Origin: Microcaldota archaeon
Lineage (GTDB): Archaea; Micrarchaeota; Micrarchaeia; Micrarchaeales; Micrarchaeaceae
Direction of reading: 5' to 3'
Length of the DNA: 11,735 nucleotides
Assembly (NCBI GenBank): GCA_021828345.1
Contig: JAJZJI010000031.1
Location: 1-11,735, forward strand
Positions within the stretch are counted from its first letter, which is position 1; the number at the start of each line of letters is the position of its first letter. Made by a program: the position numbers and the translations under genes. Below are positions 5,104-11,735 of this stretch, piece by piece. A model generated the notes under the pieces. The model was not told the origin of the DNA and ran no database searches. It saw only the letters and a list, made by a program, of their open reading frames with translations.

Positions 5104-6246
5104 ATGAAAAATATATATGAAAGCAAACATTACAAATTATTCGTTATTATACCAATAGCATTGCTGCTAATCAGCCTCTATTTCATACCACATATACAAC
5201 TTGATTCATCTCTTAGAGGAGGAATAACGGTCACAGTACAATCTAATGCATCAATAAATATACAATCGATTACATCAAAAATAAATGCACAAATTCCTGG
5301 TGCACAGACATCAATAGAGAGTGCTCCTGGTGGCATTGCGATAACGATAGCAGATAATACAAGCCTATCTAACGCAAATAATTATTTGATATCGGCATAT
5401 TCTGCATACAACAATTATAGTAATGCGGTTTTGGGCGTTTCTGAGACCGAAGCACTTATAAAAAGTCAGCCAACTAATAATACACTTCCAGGTATTTTGA
5501 ATTCATATCAAAAAAACCAAAGTCTATCGCAACAACAATTAAATACAGATATTAGTGGGGAATTTACAGCCTTATTACCATTCCAAACTAACATCACTGA
5601 AAATAAAAGCAGCCCATCAGATATGATAAATAGTGGTAATATCGCAATTAAATCGGCGAATAACCAATATGAAAATTATGTTGTTAGTACGCTCAAATCT
5701 ATTATACCATTTAATACATATTCTTATCAGACGGTCACCCCGACATTAGGTTCATACTTCTTAGGTCAATTGCAAGGAATAATAATAGCTGCGTTTATAT
5801 TAGTAGCAATTGCAGTATTCATAGTATTTAGAACTATAATACCTTCATTTGCTGTAGTTTTTGGCGCAGCTAATGATATATTAATAGCTCTTGGGGCGAT
5901 GGGTTTATTTGGAATACCTTTAGGTGTAGCCTCGATAGGGGGATTGCTTATGCTTATAGGATATTCTATAGACACCGATGTATTATCCGCAATAAGAATA
6001 TTAAAAAGACAGGAGCATACGCCAGAGTATCGTGCATTTGAATCTATGAAGACAGGAATAACCATAACAGCAACAGCATTACTAGTATTTGGAATACTTT
6101 TTGCAGTATCATATGCAAGCTTCATACAGACATATTTTGAGATTGCAGGTGTTGTACTTGCAGGACTTGTTGGAGACGTAATAACCACATGGCTTGGTAA
6201 TACAGTAATGGTGCTCTGGTACAAAAAAAAGAGGGAGCATAAATGA
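5104..6246 (+). CDS. secF: SecF, Sec translocon accessory subunit with enlarged extracytoplasmic domain
   Basis: SecF works with SecD to help the SecYE channel move proteins across the membrane. The first membrane helix is at about 12-28. Five more helices occupy 225-380, beginning after the VTPTLG motif (211-216), which matches the conserved segment before helix 2. The motif GYSIDTD (286-292) is the archaeal form of the SecF helix-4 signature. Archaeal SecF is usually near 280-300 residues; this one is 380. The excess lies in the extracytoplasmic P1 domain: after a short beta-alpha-beta unit, about residues 85-205 form an Asn/Gln/Ser-rich, probably helical insertion. ATG 5104 is preferred over the TTG four codons upstream at 5092; neither has a clear ribosome binding site. 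It overlaps secD by ATGA. Gene order F then D is as in haloarchaea. Confidence 0.92.
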   Translation: MKNIYESKHYKLFVIIPIALLLISLYFIPHIQLDSSLRGGITVTVQSNASINIQSITSKINAQIPGAQTSIESAPGGIAITIADNTSLSNANNYLISAYSAYNNYSNAVLGVSETEALIKSQPTNNTLPGILNSYQKNQSLSQQQLNTDISGEFTALLPFQTNITENKSSPSDMINSGNIAIKSANNQYENYVVSTLKSIIPFNTYSYQTVTPTLGSYFLGQLQGIIIAAFILVAIAVFIVFRTIIPSFAVVFGAANDILIALGAMGLFGIPLGVASIGGLLMLIGYSIDTDVLSAIRILKRQEHTPEYRAFESMKTGITITATALLVFGILFAVSYASFIQTYFEIAGVVLAGLVGDVITTWLGNTVMVLWYKKKREHK

Positions 6247-7817
6247 AGGCATTAGAATATTTCAAGGATAGAAGAATTATAATTTTCGTAGTGATACTTT
6301 TAGCCCTGCTCGCTTTAGATCTATATTATGGTGTTCATTTTGGCATTGAATTTAGCGGGGGCACACAAATACCAATAACGTTAGAGCACAGCGTAAACAC
6401 GACAGTTATGACATCACTCATATCAAATTTACAGCAACGAGTATCAACATTTGGTTTAAAACAAGTTACTGTTGAAGGGATAGGAAATTCAGAAGTTTAT
6501 GTTATAATACCTTCAGTATCACAATCTGATGTCAATCAAACAATAAGTATAATAGATAGTCAAGGTAATTTCCTTGGCGTTGTAAATGGTGTAGAAGCAC
6601 TTAATGGAACTGGAATATTAAAAGGAAGCGTAGGTTCTGTAACACCACAACAGAGTAATAATACAGTATCTTGGGCCGTAACATTCTTCATAACACAAAG
6701 CGCTGTGCAAAAGTTTTCAAAGGCGGTTTTTGGACAGGCAAACCAACCACTATATATGTTCTTAGACAGACCATCAGATTCTGTAATACTTATAAACCAA
6801 TCATTATTAGCAAATACGAGCCTTGGTCTATCATCAACACAAACACTGCTGGTAATGCAGAATGCTTTAAACTTAAAAAATCAGACAATACCAGTTATTT
6901 CGTTCTCAAATAACAATGCAAGCATAACAAAGATTGTAGATTATTTCAAAACAAATAAAAAATATACAACAGCATTTGCAAGTTATAACATAAACCCCGC
7001 AATCATTTCGGATTTAAAAAACATGAACATCACCATAAAACTTGAAAGCAACGCGAATATGACTCCAACATATACAGAAATAAATAGTACCACAGTCGTA
7101 TTAAATAATTGGAATCTTGTTGGTCTATTATCATCACCAATATTAAACCCAGCCATCACCAACGGAAGTGCAGGGGATAATTATGAAATTACAGGTATAT
7201 CTCCAGCTACAGAATCTTCTTCGGCGCAGTTTACATATGCAACAAATGAGGAAAAAACTATTACCAGTATATTAAATGGAGGTGCACTTCCTGTGGCAGT
7301 TCTGCCGGGAGTGCCAACAACAGTACCACCAACACTTGGAAAGCAGGCGTTGTATGTTAGCGCAATTGCTGGTATACTTGCAGTTTTAGGCATATCTATA
7401 TTCATAACCATACGGTACAAAAAATTGTTCTTGATATTACCCATATTACTTACTACATTTGCTGAGCTTTTCATTATTGTTTCGATAATAGGACTTGTAG
7501 GAACAATAGATCTTGCTGCTGTTGCTGGAATGATTGGTGTTGTAGGTACAGGAGTGGATGCACAGATAATAATAACGGATGAGATATTAACACATGGAAG
7601 TGAGCAGCACAGCTCACATGGAATACTTAGTAAGGCATTCTACATTGTTTGGGCTGATGCAATATTACTAGTTGTTGCAATGCTTCCACTATTCTTCTCG
7701 ACATCACTTGTTGATGTAATAGGATTCTCGGAGGCCACCATAATAGGCGCGATGCTTGGAGTACTCGTAACAAGACCAGTATATGGATTGTTAATAAGCA
7801 AACATTTTGGTGATTAA
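6243..7817 (+). CDS. secD: SecD, Sec translocon accessory subunit
   Basis: This 524-residue protein has an N-terminal membrane helix (about 11-29) followed by FSGGTQ (37-42), the conserved start of the SecD extracytoplasmic domain. A large P1 region runs to about 360. PTLGKQ (363-368) then precedes five C-terminal membrane helices (from about 371). The archaeal SecD signature GTGVDAQIIITDE lies at 435-447, with Asp439 and Asp446. These membrane acids are the family's candidate proton-linked residues. The end includes FSEATIIGAMLGVLVTRPVYG, also typical. The ATG shares bases with the secF stop (ATGA) and has GAGGGAG shortly upstream, so the two are translationally coupled. The P1 domain is Asn/Ser/Thr-rich, as in SecF. 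The protein sits in the cytoplasmic membrane. Confidence 0.94.
   Translation: MKALEYFKDRRIIIFVVILLALLALDLYYGVHFGIEFSGGTQIPITLEHSVNTTVMTSLISNLQQRVSTFGLKQVTVEGIGNSEVYVIIPSVSQSDVNQTISIIDSQGNFLGVVNGVEALNGTGILKGSVGSVTPQQSNNTVSWAVTFFITQSAVQKFSKAVFGQANQPLYMFLDRPSDSVILINQSLLANTSLGLSSTQTLLVMQNALNLKNQTIPVISFSNNNASITKIVDYFKTNKKYTTAFASYNINPAIISDLKNMNITIKLESNANMTPTYTEINSTTVVLNNWNLVGLLSSPILNPAITNGSAGDNYEITGISPATESSSAQFTYATNEEKTITSILNGGALPVAVLPGVPTTVPPTLGKQALYVSAIAGILAVLGISIFITIRYKKLFLILPILLTTFAELFIIVSIIGLVGTIDLAAVAGMIGVVGTGVDAQIIITDEILTHGSEQHSSHGILSKAFYIVWADAILLVVAMLPLFFSTSLVDVIGFSEATIIGAMLGVLVTRPVYGLLISKHFGD
7809..7814 (+). promoter_or_regulatory. Ribosome binding site (GGTGAT) for the nmd3 GTG start
   Basis: A full GGTGAT lies inside the last codons of secD, three bases before GTG 7818. 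It decides the unusual GTG start, which begins immediately after the secD TAA. Confidence 0.65.
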
Positions 7818-8459
7818 GTGGCGATTAGATGCCCAACGTGCAATAGATCAAGCGATGAGATAAAATTCATAGGGGAATTCTGTGAAGAATGCATTGCAAA
7901 TAGAATAAAGGATACTGTGCCGGATAAAGCCAAAATATATGTATGCAGATTTTGCAACAGAATAAAAAGTGGTGGAACATTTAGAAAACTTGATAAAGAT
8001 ACATTAGCTGTTGCCTTAAAGAAGGATCTTGGGGCAAATGGATTTAGGGTTGATGTAATACATTATCACAACGGCGCAGCATCATTGGAATTTGAATGTG
8101 ATTATGAGAATGCAAAAGTACATTTTACAAAAATTGTAGATATAAAAACAGTAATAGAAAACTGCATAGACTGCACACGCATGAAATCAGGTTATTATGA
8201 AGCGCTTGTACAACTAAGGGGAGATAATTATCTTGTTGAGAGAATGGCTATAAAGTTAACTAAGTACGTTGAAGCTAATGGCGCCTTTATATCAAAAACA
8301 GAAAAAGAGGGCACAGGAATAGACATGTATATTAGCAACAAAAAACTAGTTTCTGCATTCTTTATGCTATATAGGCTTAAACCGAAACGCTCCTACACAT
8401 TATACGGAATGAAAAGAGGAAAGGAGCTATATAGAAATATATATGCACTCAGATTATAA
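7818..8459 (+). CDS. nmd3: NMD3-family 60S/50S ribosome export/maturation protein homologue
   Basis: This 213-residue protein has four CXXC pairs: Cys5/8, Cys22/25, Cys43/46 and Cys116/119. The first three make the zinc-binding N-terminal region, and the fourth begins the conserved CIDCTRMKSGYYEALVQLRG block (116-135). That block is diagnostic of the NMD3 family. In eukaryotes Nmd3 binds the large subunit and accompanies it out of the nucleus. Archaeal homologues are short and lack the export signals, and are thought to act in large-subunit maturation or anti-association. The C-terminal part (about 140-213) corresponds to the mixed alpha/beta domain that follows in Nmd3. The start is GTG, zero bases from the secD stop, with a strong GGTGAT. 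It probably belongs to the secF-secD transcript. Its stop is two bases from that of the convergent pilin-like gene. Confidence 0.92.
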   Translation: MAIRCPTCNRSSDEIKFIGEFCEECIANRIKDTVPDKAKIYVCRFCNRIKSGGTFRKLDKDTLAVALKKDLGANGFRVDVIHYHNGAASLEFECDYENAKVHFTKIVDIKTVIENCIDCTRMKSGYYEALVQLRGDNYLVERMAIKLTKYVEANGAFISKTEKEGTGIDMYISNKKLVSAFFMLYRLKPKRSYTLYGMKRGKELYRNIYALRL

Positions 8460-8461
8460 TT

Positions 8462-8932
8462 CTACTGCTGCTGCTCTGTTATATAAACACATGGAACGGC
8501 ATTATTTGACGGACATGAGGATTGCGCGCTTACATTTATCAAATAGGTAGCAGTGCCCGTTATGGTGCCTAAATTTCCACTTATATTCATAGGAGTATAT
8601 GACGTTACAAAACTTGGCCCTGCGCTAGTACTTACATTGAACACTATCTCATGTCCTACAGTATTTTTAAGATTGCCTACATAGATAGCATCGACATCAG
8701 GAGGTATTTGTATTACTACTACTTCCTTTGCAGGATATCCCTGTGCGCCTACAGATGTGGCAACAGAAGCTAGCTTACTTGCAACCTGCTGTGATTCCGT
8801 TGTAGATAGCGTCGAATTGGCATTGGATATTTGTATGAACGCAAACACAACCACAGGTATCAATATCATTAGTCCGAATGAAAGTGTTATCAACAATTCA
8901 AGGCTTGATTGCCCTCGCTTATTCTTATTCAA
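8462..8932 (-). CDS. Class III signal peptide protein (type IV pilin-like, secreted)
   Basis: This 156-residue protein starts MNKNKRGQSSLELLITLSFG, an archaeal class III signal peptide (PF04021 type): a short basic leader, cleavage expected between Gly7 and Gln8 by an EppA-type prepilin peptidase, the QXSXE motif, and one hydrophobic helix (about 8-32). The rest is an Asn/Ser/Thr/Val-rich, beta-type extracellular domain with Asn-X-Ser/Thr sites, ending in a short loop with two cysteines (SSCPSNNAVPC) that could form a disulfide, then a polar QQQ tail. Pilins of this class assemble into surface filaments; a single adaptor-like or minor pilin is also possible. It starts five bases after the CBS-HPF gene stop, so the two are very probably one transcript. 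No filament ATPase or prepilin peptidase gene is in the window. Confidence 0.87.
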   Translation of the reverse strand: MNKNKRGQSSLELLITLSFGLMILIPVVVFAFIQISNANSTLSTTESQQVASKLASVATSVGAQGYPAKEVVVIQIPPDVDAIYVGNLKNTVGHEIVFNVSTSAGPSFVTSYTPMNISGNLGTITGTATYLINVSAQSSCPSNNAVPCVYITEQQQ

Positions 8933-8937
8933 TATAT

Positions 8938-10095
8938 CTACGCCCTATTTGCATCGCTAAGCTTCTTTATTGTTATATTACGCTCTTTATCCTTTATTAT
9001 ATTTTTCTTAAGCACGCTGAGCGCCTCGCTTAATGTACGTTCTAATATAAAATCCGTTACATGTGAGGATATCACACGTCCATTCTGAAGACCTATTCTT
9101 ATTTGTATATCATAAATTTTCTGTTTTATCTTACGTATATGAACATTTGCATATTCAACACGATCGCCTTTCATATCCTCTATTTTTGATATGAAGGATT
9201 TTATCTCTTCTAATATTTCGCCCTCATACTCTTTCATGTTGGAATCAAGACCTGAGATGAATATACGATTCTCTTCTATGCGACGTCTTGCCACCATATT
9301 ATCGATTATATCTGTAGCACTAATTATACCAACAGGCAGGCTCCTATTATTTGTTACTATTAACGAGGATATGTCCTGCTCTATAAGTTGCCTTACTGCA
9401 TACGAGAGGCTTTTTTCTGATGATACCACTTTGGGACTCTTCTCAGCTATATCTGCGACAAGCACATCATTCTGACTATAGGTACGCGTTTTACGCTCCG
9501 GAAGTCTCTCATTTATACTTGAATAGTTCTTTATTAATTTAAAATAGGTAAGCATACCATATAGTTTTTTATCTTTGACAACGATAACGCGGTTTATCCT
9601 GCTATTTTCCATAACCGCTTTGGCCTGCGCCAATGTTGAATTGCTATCTATTGCAATTATTGGAGAATTCATTATATCTTTCACAAAAATATTATCAAGC
9701 ATTCTTAAAGACAGCATTATTTTTAACATTGTTGATCTGTCAAAAACACCAATTATGCGCTTATTTAATACAAAGGGTATTGCCTTTGTTCGCGTCTTCA
9801 TGAATTGCATTAGCACATCATTCATATCGGTCTTTGAATCTATAGGGCTTATACGCTCCACATAGCGCTCTATTGGCTGGTTCTTTGAGGTACTTAACAC
9901 GCCTCTTGCCCTATGTATGCTTCTTGAATCTACAATACCATAATAGCTATTGTTTTTATTTACTATAACTGCAGGATATCGCTCTAACATTTGAAGCACC
10001 TTTTGTATTGGTGTTTTTATATCTACAGATTCTGTTTTAGTTATTAGTTTCATAGGTATCGATACGTTCCATCTTTCTATTTGAATCTCTTCCAT
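8938..10095 (-). CDS. Four-CBS-domain protein with C-terminal HPF (ribosome hibernation)-like domain
   Basis: This 385-residue soluble protein has four CBS repeats at about 13-64, 80-126, 138-190 and 214-268, i.e. two Bateman modules. Typical elements include FVKDIMNSPIIAI, INRVIVVKDKKLYGML and LPVGIISATDII. CBS modules commonly bind adenine nucleotides. Residues 277-372 read like the HPF/RaiA (S30AE) fold: IFISGLDSNMKEYEGEI (strand then helix), YANVHIRKIKQKIYDIQIRI then NG (strands), and ILERTLSEALSVLKKNIIKDK (final helix with basic end). HPF-type proteins block the small-subunit decoding site in resting cells. I infer an energy-sensing ribosome-hibernation factor. ATG 10095 is chosen because GGTG lies six bases upstream; an open frame continues to a TTG at 10131 but runs through the promoter. 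It is followed by the pilin-like gene and divergent from archease. Confidence 0.88.
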   Translation of the reverse strand: MEEIQIERWNVSIPMKLITKTESVDIKTPIQKVLQMLERYPAVIVNKNNSYYGIVDSRSIHRARGVLSTSKNQPIERYVERISPIDSKTDMNDVLMQFMKTRTKAIPFVLNKRIIGVFDRSTMLKIMLSLRMLDNIFVKDIMNSPIIAIDSNSTLAQAKAVMENSRINRVIVVKDKKLYGMLTYFKLIKNYSSINERLPERKTRTYSQNDVLVADIAEKSPKVVSSEKSLSYAVRQLIEQDISSLIVTNNRSLPVGIISATDIIDNMVARRRIEENRIFISGLDSNMKEYEGEILEEIKSFISKIEDMKGDRVEYANVHIRKIKQKIYDIQIRIGLQNGRVISSHVTDFILERTLSEALSVLKKNIIKDKERNITIKKLSDANRA

Positions 10096-10101
10096 AACAT
10101 G

Positions 10102-10105
10102 CACC
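10102..10105 (-). promoter_or_regulatory. Ribosome binding site (GGTG) of the CBS-HPF gene
   Basis: Minus-strand GGTG is six bases before ATG 10095, favouring that start over the ATG at 10107, which overlaps the site. Confidence 0.5.
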
Positions 10106-10108
10106 ATT

Positions 10109-10145
10109 ATATATTTATAAATCAAAAGCAAGATATAAATATAAC
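10109..10145. promoter_or_regulatory. Crossed divergent TATA boxes of the CBS-HPF and archease genes
   Basis: Two TATA elements lie side by side: ATATATTTATAAAT (10109-10122) and ATATAAATATAAC (10133-10145). Using the usual 25-28 base offset, the left one serves archease (start near 10142, leader containing its GGTG), and the right one, read on minus, serves the CBS-HPF gene (start near 10112). Each TATA box would then lie at the other gene's start site. Confidence 0.45.
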
Positions 10146-10156
10146 CATTATGTTCT

Positions 10157-10160
10157 GGTG
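10157..10160 (+). promoter_or_regulatory. Ribosome binding site (GGTG) of archease
   Basis: GGTG with an eight-base spacer points to ATG 10169 rather than the TTG one codon earlier. Confidence 0.5.
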
Positions 10161-10168
10161 AATTATTG

Positions 10169-10594
10169 ATGAAATATAAGTTTTTACCACATACAGCCGA
10201 TGTTAAATTTATAGCCTATGGAAAAAATGAGTCTGAACTTATTGAAAATGCAGCGCTTGCGATGTTTAGCACAATAACACATATAAAAGATATAAAGAAT
10301 AATGAAAAAAAATATATGGTAAAAAAAAGTTTTAGTGCAGTTAGCATTGATGAATTGATATGGAAGATATTACAACATACATTATCTTTTGCCGATTCTA
10401 AAAATCTTTTCTGTTATAATTTAAATGTATTAAATTTATCAAAAAAAAATATTTATAAAGCAGTAGTTAAGCTCTTTTTAATCGATAAATCTGAAATTTA
10501 TGCTAATCGGGATGTTAAGGGAATTTCCAAATACAGTTTTATATTTAAACATAATAAAGAGAGATTAAGCATAACAGCTGTTCTTGATGTTTGA
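10169..10594 (+). CDS. Archease, activator of the RtcB RNA ligase
   Basis: This 141-residue protein has the archease hallmarks: the N-terminal PHTADVKFIAYGKNESEL block (residues 7-24) with metal-ligand Asp11, and the C-terminal VKGISKYSF ... VLDV with the penultimate Asp140. Archease speeds GTP-dependent guanylylation of RtcB, the ligase that seals tRNA halves after intron removal. The C-terminal half usually reads KGITYH; here it is KGISKYS, so the commonly conserved His is replaced. Length matches the family. The middle is Lys/Asn-rich, as expected in this AT-rich genome. It has its own promoter, divergent from the CBS-HPF gene. The following dehydrogenase is 67 bases away and has a separate TATA-like element, so co-transcription is uncertain. 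Confidence 0.88.
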   Translation: MKYKFLPHTADVKFIAYGKNESELIENAALAMFSTITHIKDIKNNEKKYMVKKSFSAVSIDELIWKILQHTLSFADSKNLFCYNLNVLNLSKKNIYKAVVKLFLIDKSEIYANRDVKGISKYSFIFKHNKERLSITAVLDV

Positions 10595-10595
10595 T

Positions 10596-10611
10596 ATTAT
10601 ATTTTAAAACA
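10596..10611 (+). promoter_or_regulatory. TATA-box promoter of the 6-phosphogluconate dehydrogenase family gene
   Basis: TATTATATTTTAAAAC lies just after the archease stop, about 50-65 bases before ATG 10662, predicting a leader of 25-35 bases that includes ATGGTAA near the start codon. Confidence 0.4.
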
Positions 10612-10661
10612 ATTAACAATATGTGTGATAAAAAGTATAATAATAAAAAAATGGTAATATT

Positions 10662-11558
10662 ATGGCTCAACGTAAAACCGTCGGGATTATAGGACTTGGA
10701 GATATGGGAGGGAATATAGCACGATCATTACATAATGGGGGTTATTCTCTTTTAGTATACGATAGAAACAGCGAGAAATATAGCACATTTAGTCATCTTG
10801 ATAATATTCAGTTTTTTAATAGCATTGATGAATTGTCATCAAAAATAAATGAATTAGACACTAGAATAATATGGATGATGTTACCAGCAGGAGTTATAAC
10901 AAATAGCACAGTAGAGTCGTTATCAAAAATATTACGTAAGGAAACAATACTAATAGACGGATCTAATTCTGTTTACGATGAATCGGTAAAAAATAGCATA
11001 CTGATGAAAAATAAGGGCTTATTTTATCTTGATGTTGGATGTGCTGGTGGTCCATCAGATCTTAAAGATGGTGTTGCGCTCATGGTCGGTGGTGATAAAA
11101 TTGCATTTAAAGTAACAGAGGATGTATTTGCCAAAGTATCCAAAAATGGAACATATGGATATGTTGGTCCAAGTGGCGCAGGACATGCCACAAAACTTGT
11201 ACATAATATGATATTCTATAGCATATTTCCAGCATACGCAGAAGGAGTGGCACTCTTAAATGGACTGCAAAACAGCAATAATATAAATATGAACGAAGCA
11301 CTAAGATTGCTCTCAAAAAGCCCACCAATAACAACAGGAATTATGAATGCTGTTGTTGAATTATATAAAGAAAATAAAATTCCGCAGAATGCTCCAGAAA
11401 TAAAAATATCTGAAATGGTTAAATCAGGATCAGCAAAGGCAGAATCGATTGGTATTATGATGGGTGTCACAAATGCAATTTTAAACGCATATAGTACAAT
11501 GCCAGATATGGCTAAACGCGTGTATGTAGGTGCAAAAAAAATAATAACAGGACATTGA
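10662..11558 (+). CDS. 6-phosphogluconate dehydrogenase family protein (decarboxylating, short YqeC/GntZ-like type)
   Basis: This 298-residue enzyme begins with a Rossmann motif GLGDMG (residues 11-16) for NAD(P). It continues with WMMLPAG (about 84-90), the substrate-binding DVGCAGGPSDLKDG segment around 125-138, and the active-site GHATKLVHN with Lys178, His181 and Asn182. This has the spacing of Lys183-His186-Asn187 in classical 6PGDH. The length matches the short, single C-terminal-domain group that oxidises and decarboxylates 6-phosphogluconate to ribulose 5-phosphate; related beta-hydroxyacid dehydrogenases with other substrates cannot be excluded. Cofactor preference is not certain: the second strand ends VYDRN, where Asp favours NAD and the following Arg favours NADP. 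It is cytoplasmic. The stop codon abuts, with no gap, the stop codon of the convergent gene at 11559. Confidence 0.9.
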   Translation: MAQRKTVGIIGLGDMGGNIARSLHNGGYSLLVYDRNSEKYSTFSHLDNIQFFNSIDELSSKINELDTRIIWMMLPAGVITNSTVESLSKILRKETILIDGSNSVYDESVKNSILMKNKGLFYLDVGCAGGPSDLKDGVALMVGGDKIAFKVTEDVFAKVSKNGTYGYVGPSGAGHATKLVHNMIFYSIFPAYAEGVALLNGLQNSNNINMNEALRLLSKSPPITTGIMNAVVELYKENKIPQNAPEIKISEMVKSGSAKAESIGIMMGVTNAILNAYSTMPDMAKRVYVGAKKIITGH

Positions 11559-11735
11559 TTAGTTTTTCCTTAATTTTTCTTTCATTTTTTCATAATCTAA
11601 GCCCAAAAGCTCACAGGACCTCCTACTTAATTTATGCAATCTAAGTTTTATTTTTAATTTAGGTATATTAATACCATTAGGTCCTATTAGATTACCTGGG
11701 AAATTTATATGCTGTTCTTTTTCTTTTTCCTCTGA
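11559..11735 (-). CDS. C-terminal end of an unrecognised minus-strand protein (5' part beyond window)
   Basis: The minus strand is open for 58 codons from the window edge to a TAA at 11559-11561. The fragment is Lys/Glu-rich at its start (SEEKEKEQ), has a central INFPGNLIGPNGINIP stretch, then a basic helical tail (KLKIKLRLHKLSRRSCELL, then GLDYEKMKEKLRKN). The other strand is full of stops here. I do not recognise a family. The basic tail would suit a nucleic-acid or ribosome contact, but that is a guess. It converges on the dehydrogenase gene with zero spacing. Confidence 0.6.
   Translation of the reverse strand, partial: SEEKEKEQHINFPGNLIGPNGINIPKLKIKLRLHKLSRRSCELLGLDYEKMKEKLRKN

Noticed and set aside
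5766..6224. 152-codon minus-strand frame
   Set aside because: It is antisense to the conserved membrane region of secF; no start signal or family pattern.
10096..10131. N-terminal extension of the CBS-HPF protein from a TTG
   Set aside because: The extension would be encoded by the promoter region, and GGTG is correctly placed for ATG 10095.
1..11735. Mobile elements, CRISPR arrays, toxin-antitoxin or defence systems
   Set aside because: No transposase or integrase motifs, no regularly spaced repeats, and all clear genes belong to housekeeping families.

Overview
This AT-rich window is chromosomal DNA from an archaeon. The evidence is an archaeal gene set (Nmd3-type protein, RIO1 kinase, archease, archaeal SecF and SecD, a PAC2-family proteasome chaperone, a class III pilin-like protein with an RGQ signal peptide), a tRNA-Leu interrupted by a short bulge-helix-type intron, TATA boxes placed 25-30 bases before starts, and GGTG-type ribosome binding sites. 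Non-canonical tRNA introns and single-copy information genes mixed with orphans would suit a DPANN lineage such as Micrarchaeota/Parvarchaeota (the ARMAN group). That placement is inference; the sequence alone does not fix it.

Layout. Positions 1-198 (minus) hold the start of a small protein made of two near-identical repeats. From 355 (plus) comes a PAC2-family proteasome chaperone ending in a HbYX motif, then tRNA-Leu(UAA) with a D-loop intron, then an HD-domain phosphohydrolase. A minus-strand block follows: an unrecognised 274-residue protein, a RIO1-type kinase, and a six-helix membrane protein resembling DUF981. Next, on plus, is a small AhpD-like (carboxymuconolactone decarboxylase family) protein, and then a tight secF-secD-nmd3 cluster (ATGA overlap, then zero-base spacing). 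Convergent to it on minus is a two-gene unit: a protein with four CBS domains and a C-terminal ribosome-hibernation (HPF/S30AE)-like domain, followed five bases later by a class III signal-peptide secreted or pilin-like protein. Divergent from that unit on plus are archease and a 6-phosphogluconate dehydrogenase family protein. The 3' end of an unknown minus-strand gene abuts the dehydrogenase stop codon.

How the genes fit together. Much of the window serves protein and RNA homeostasis: ribosome maturation (RIO1, Nmd3), a probable adenine-nucleotide-sensing ribosome-hibernation factor (CBS-HPF), proteasome control (PAC2), protein export (SecDF) and one of its likely clients (the class III pilin-like protein), and RNA ligation (archease, activator of the RtcB ligase). 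The archease role connects with the intron-containing tRNA-Leu, because the exons of such tRNAs are joined by RtcB.

The most notable items are the 23-base tRNA-Leu intron between D-loop positions 20 and 21, the CBS-HPF fusion and its pairing with a pilin-like gene, the enlarged extracytoplasmic domain of SecF, crossed divergent TATA boxes between the CBS-HPF and archease genes, and an 11-bp inverted repeat over the rio1 promoter. I saw no mobile element, CRISPR array, rRNA gene or replication origin. No stretch over 300 bases lacks a gene.
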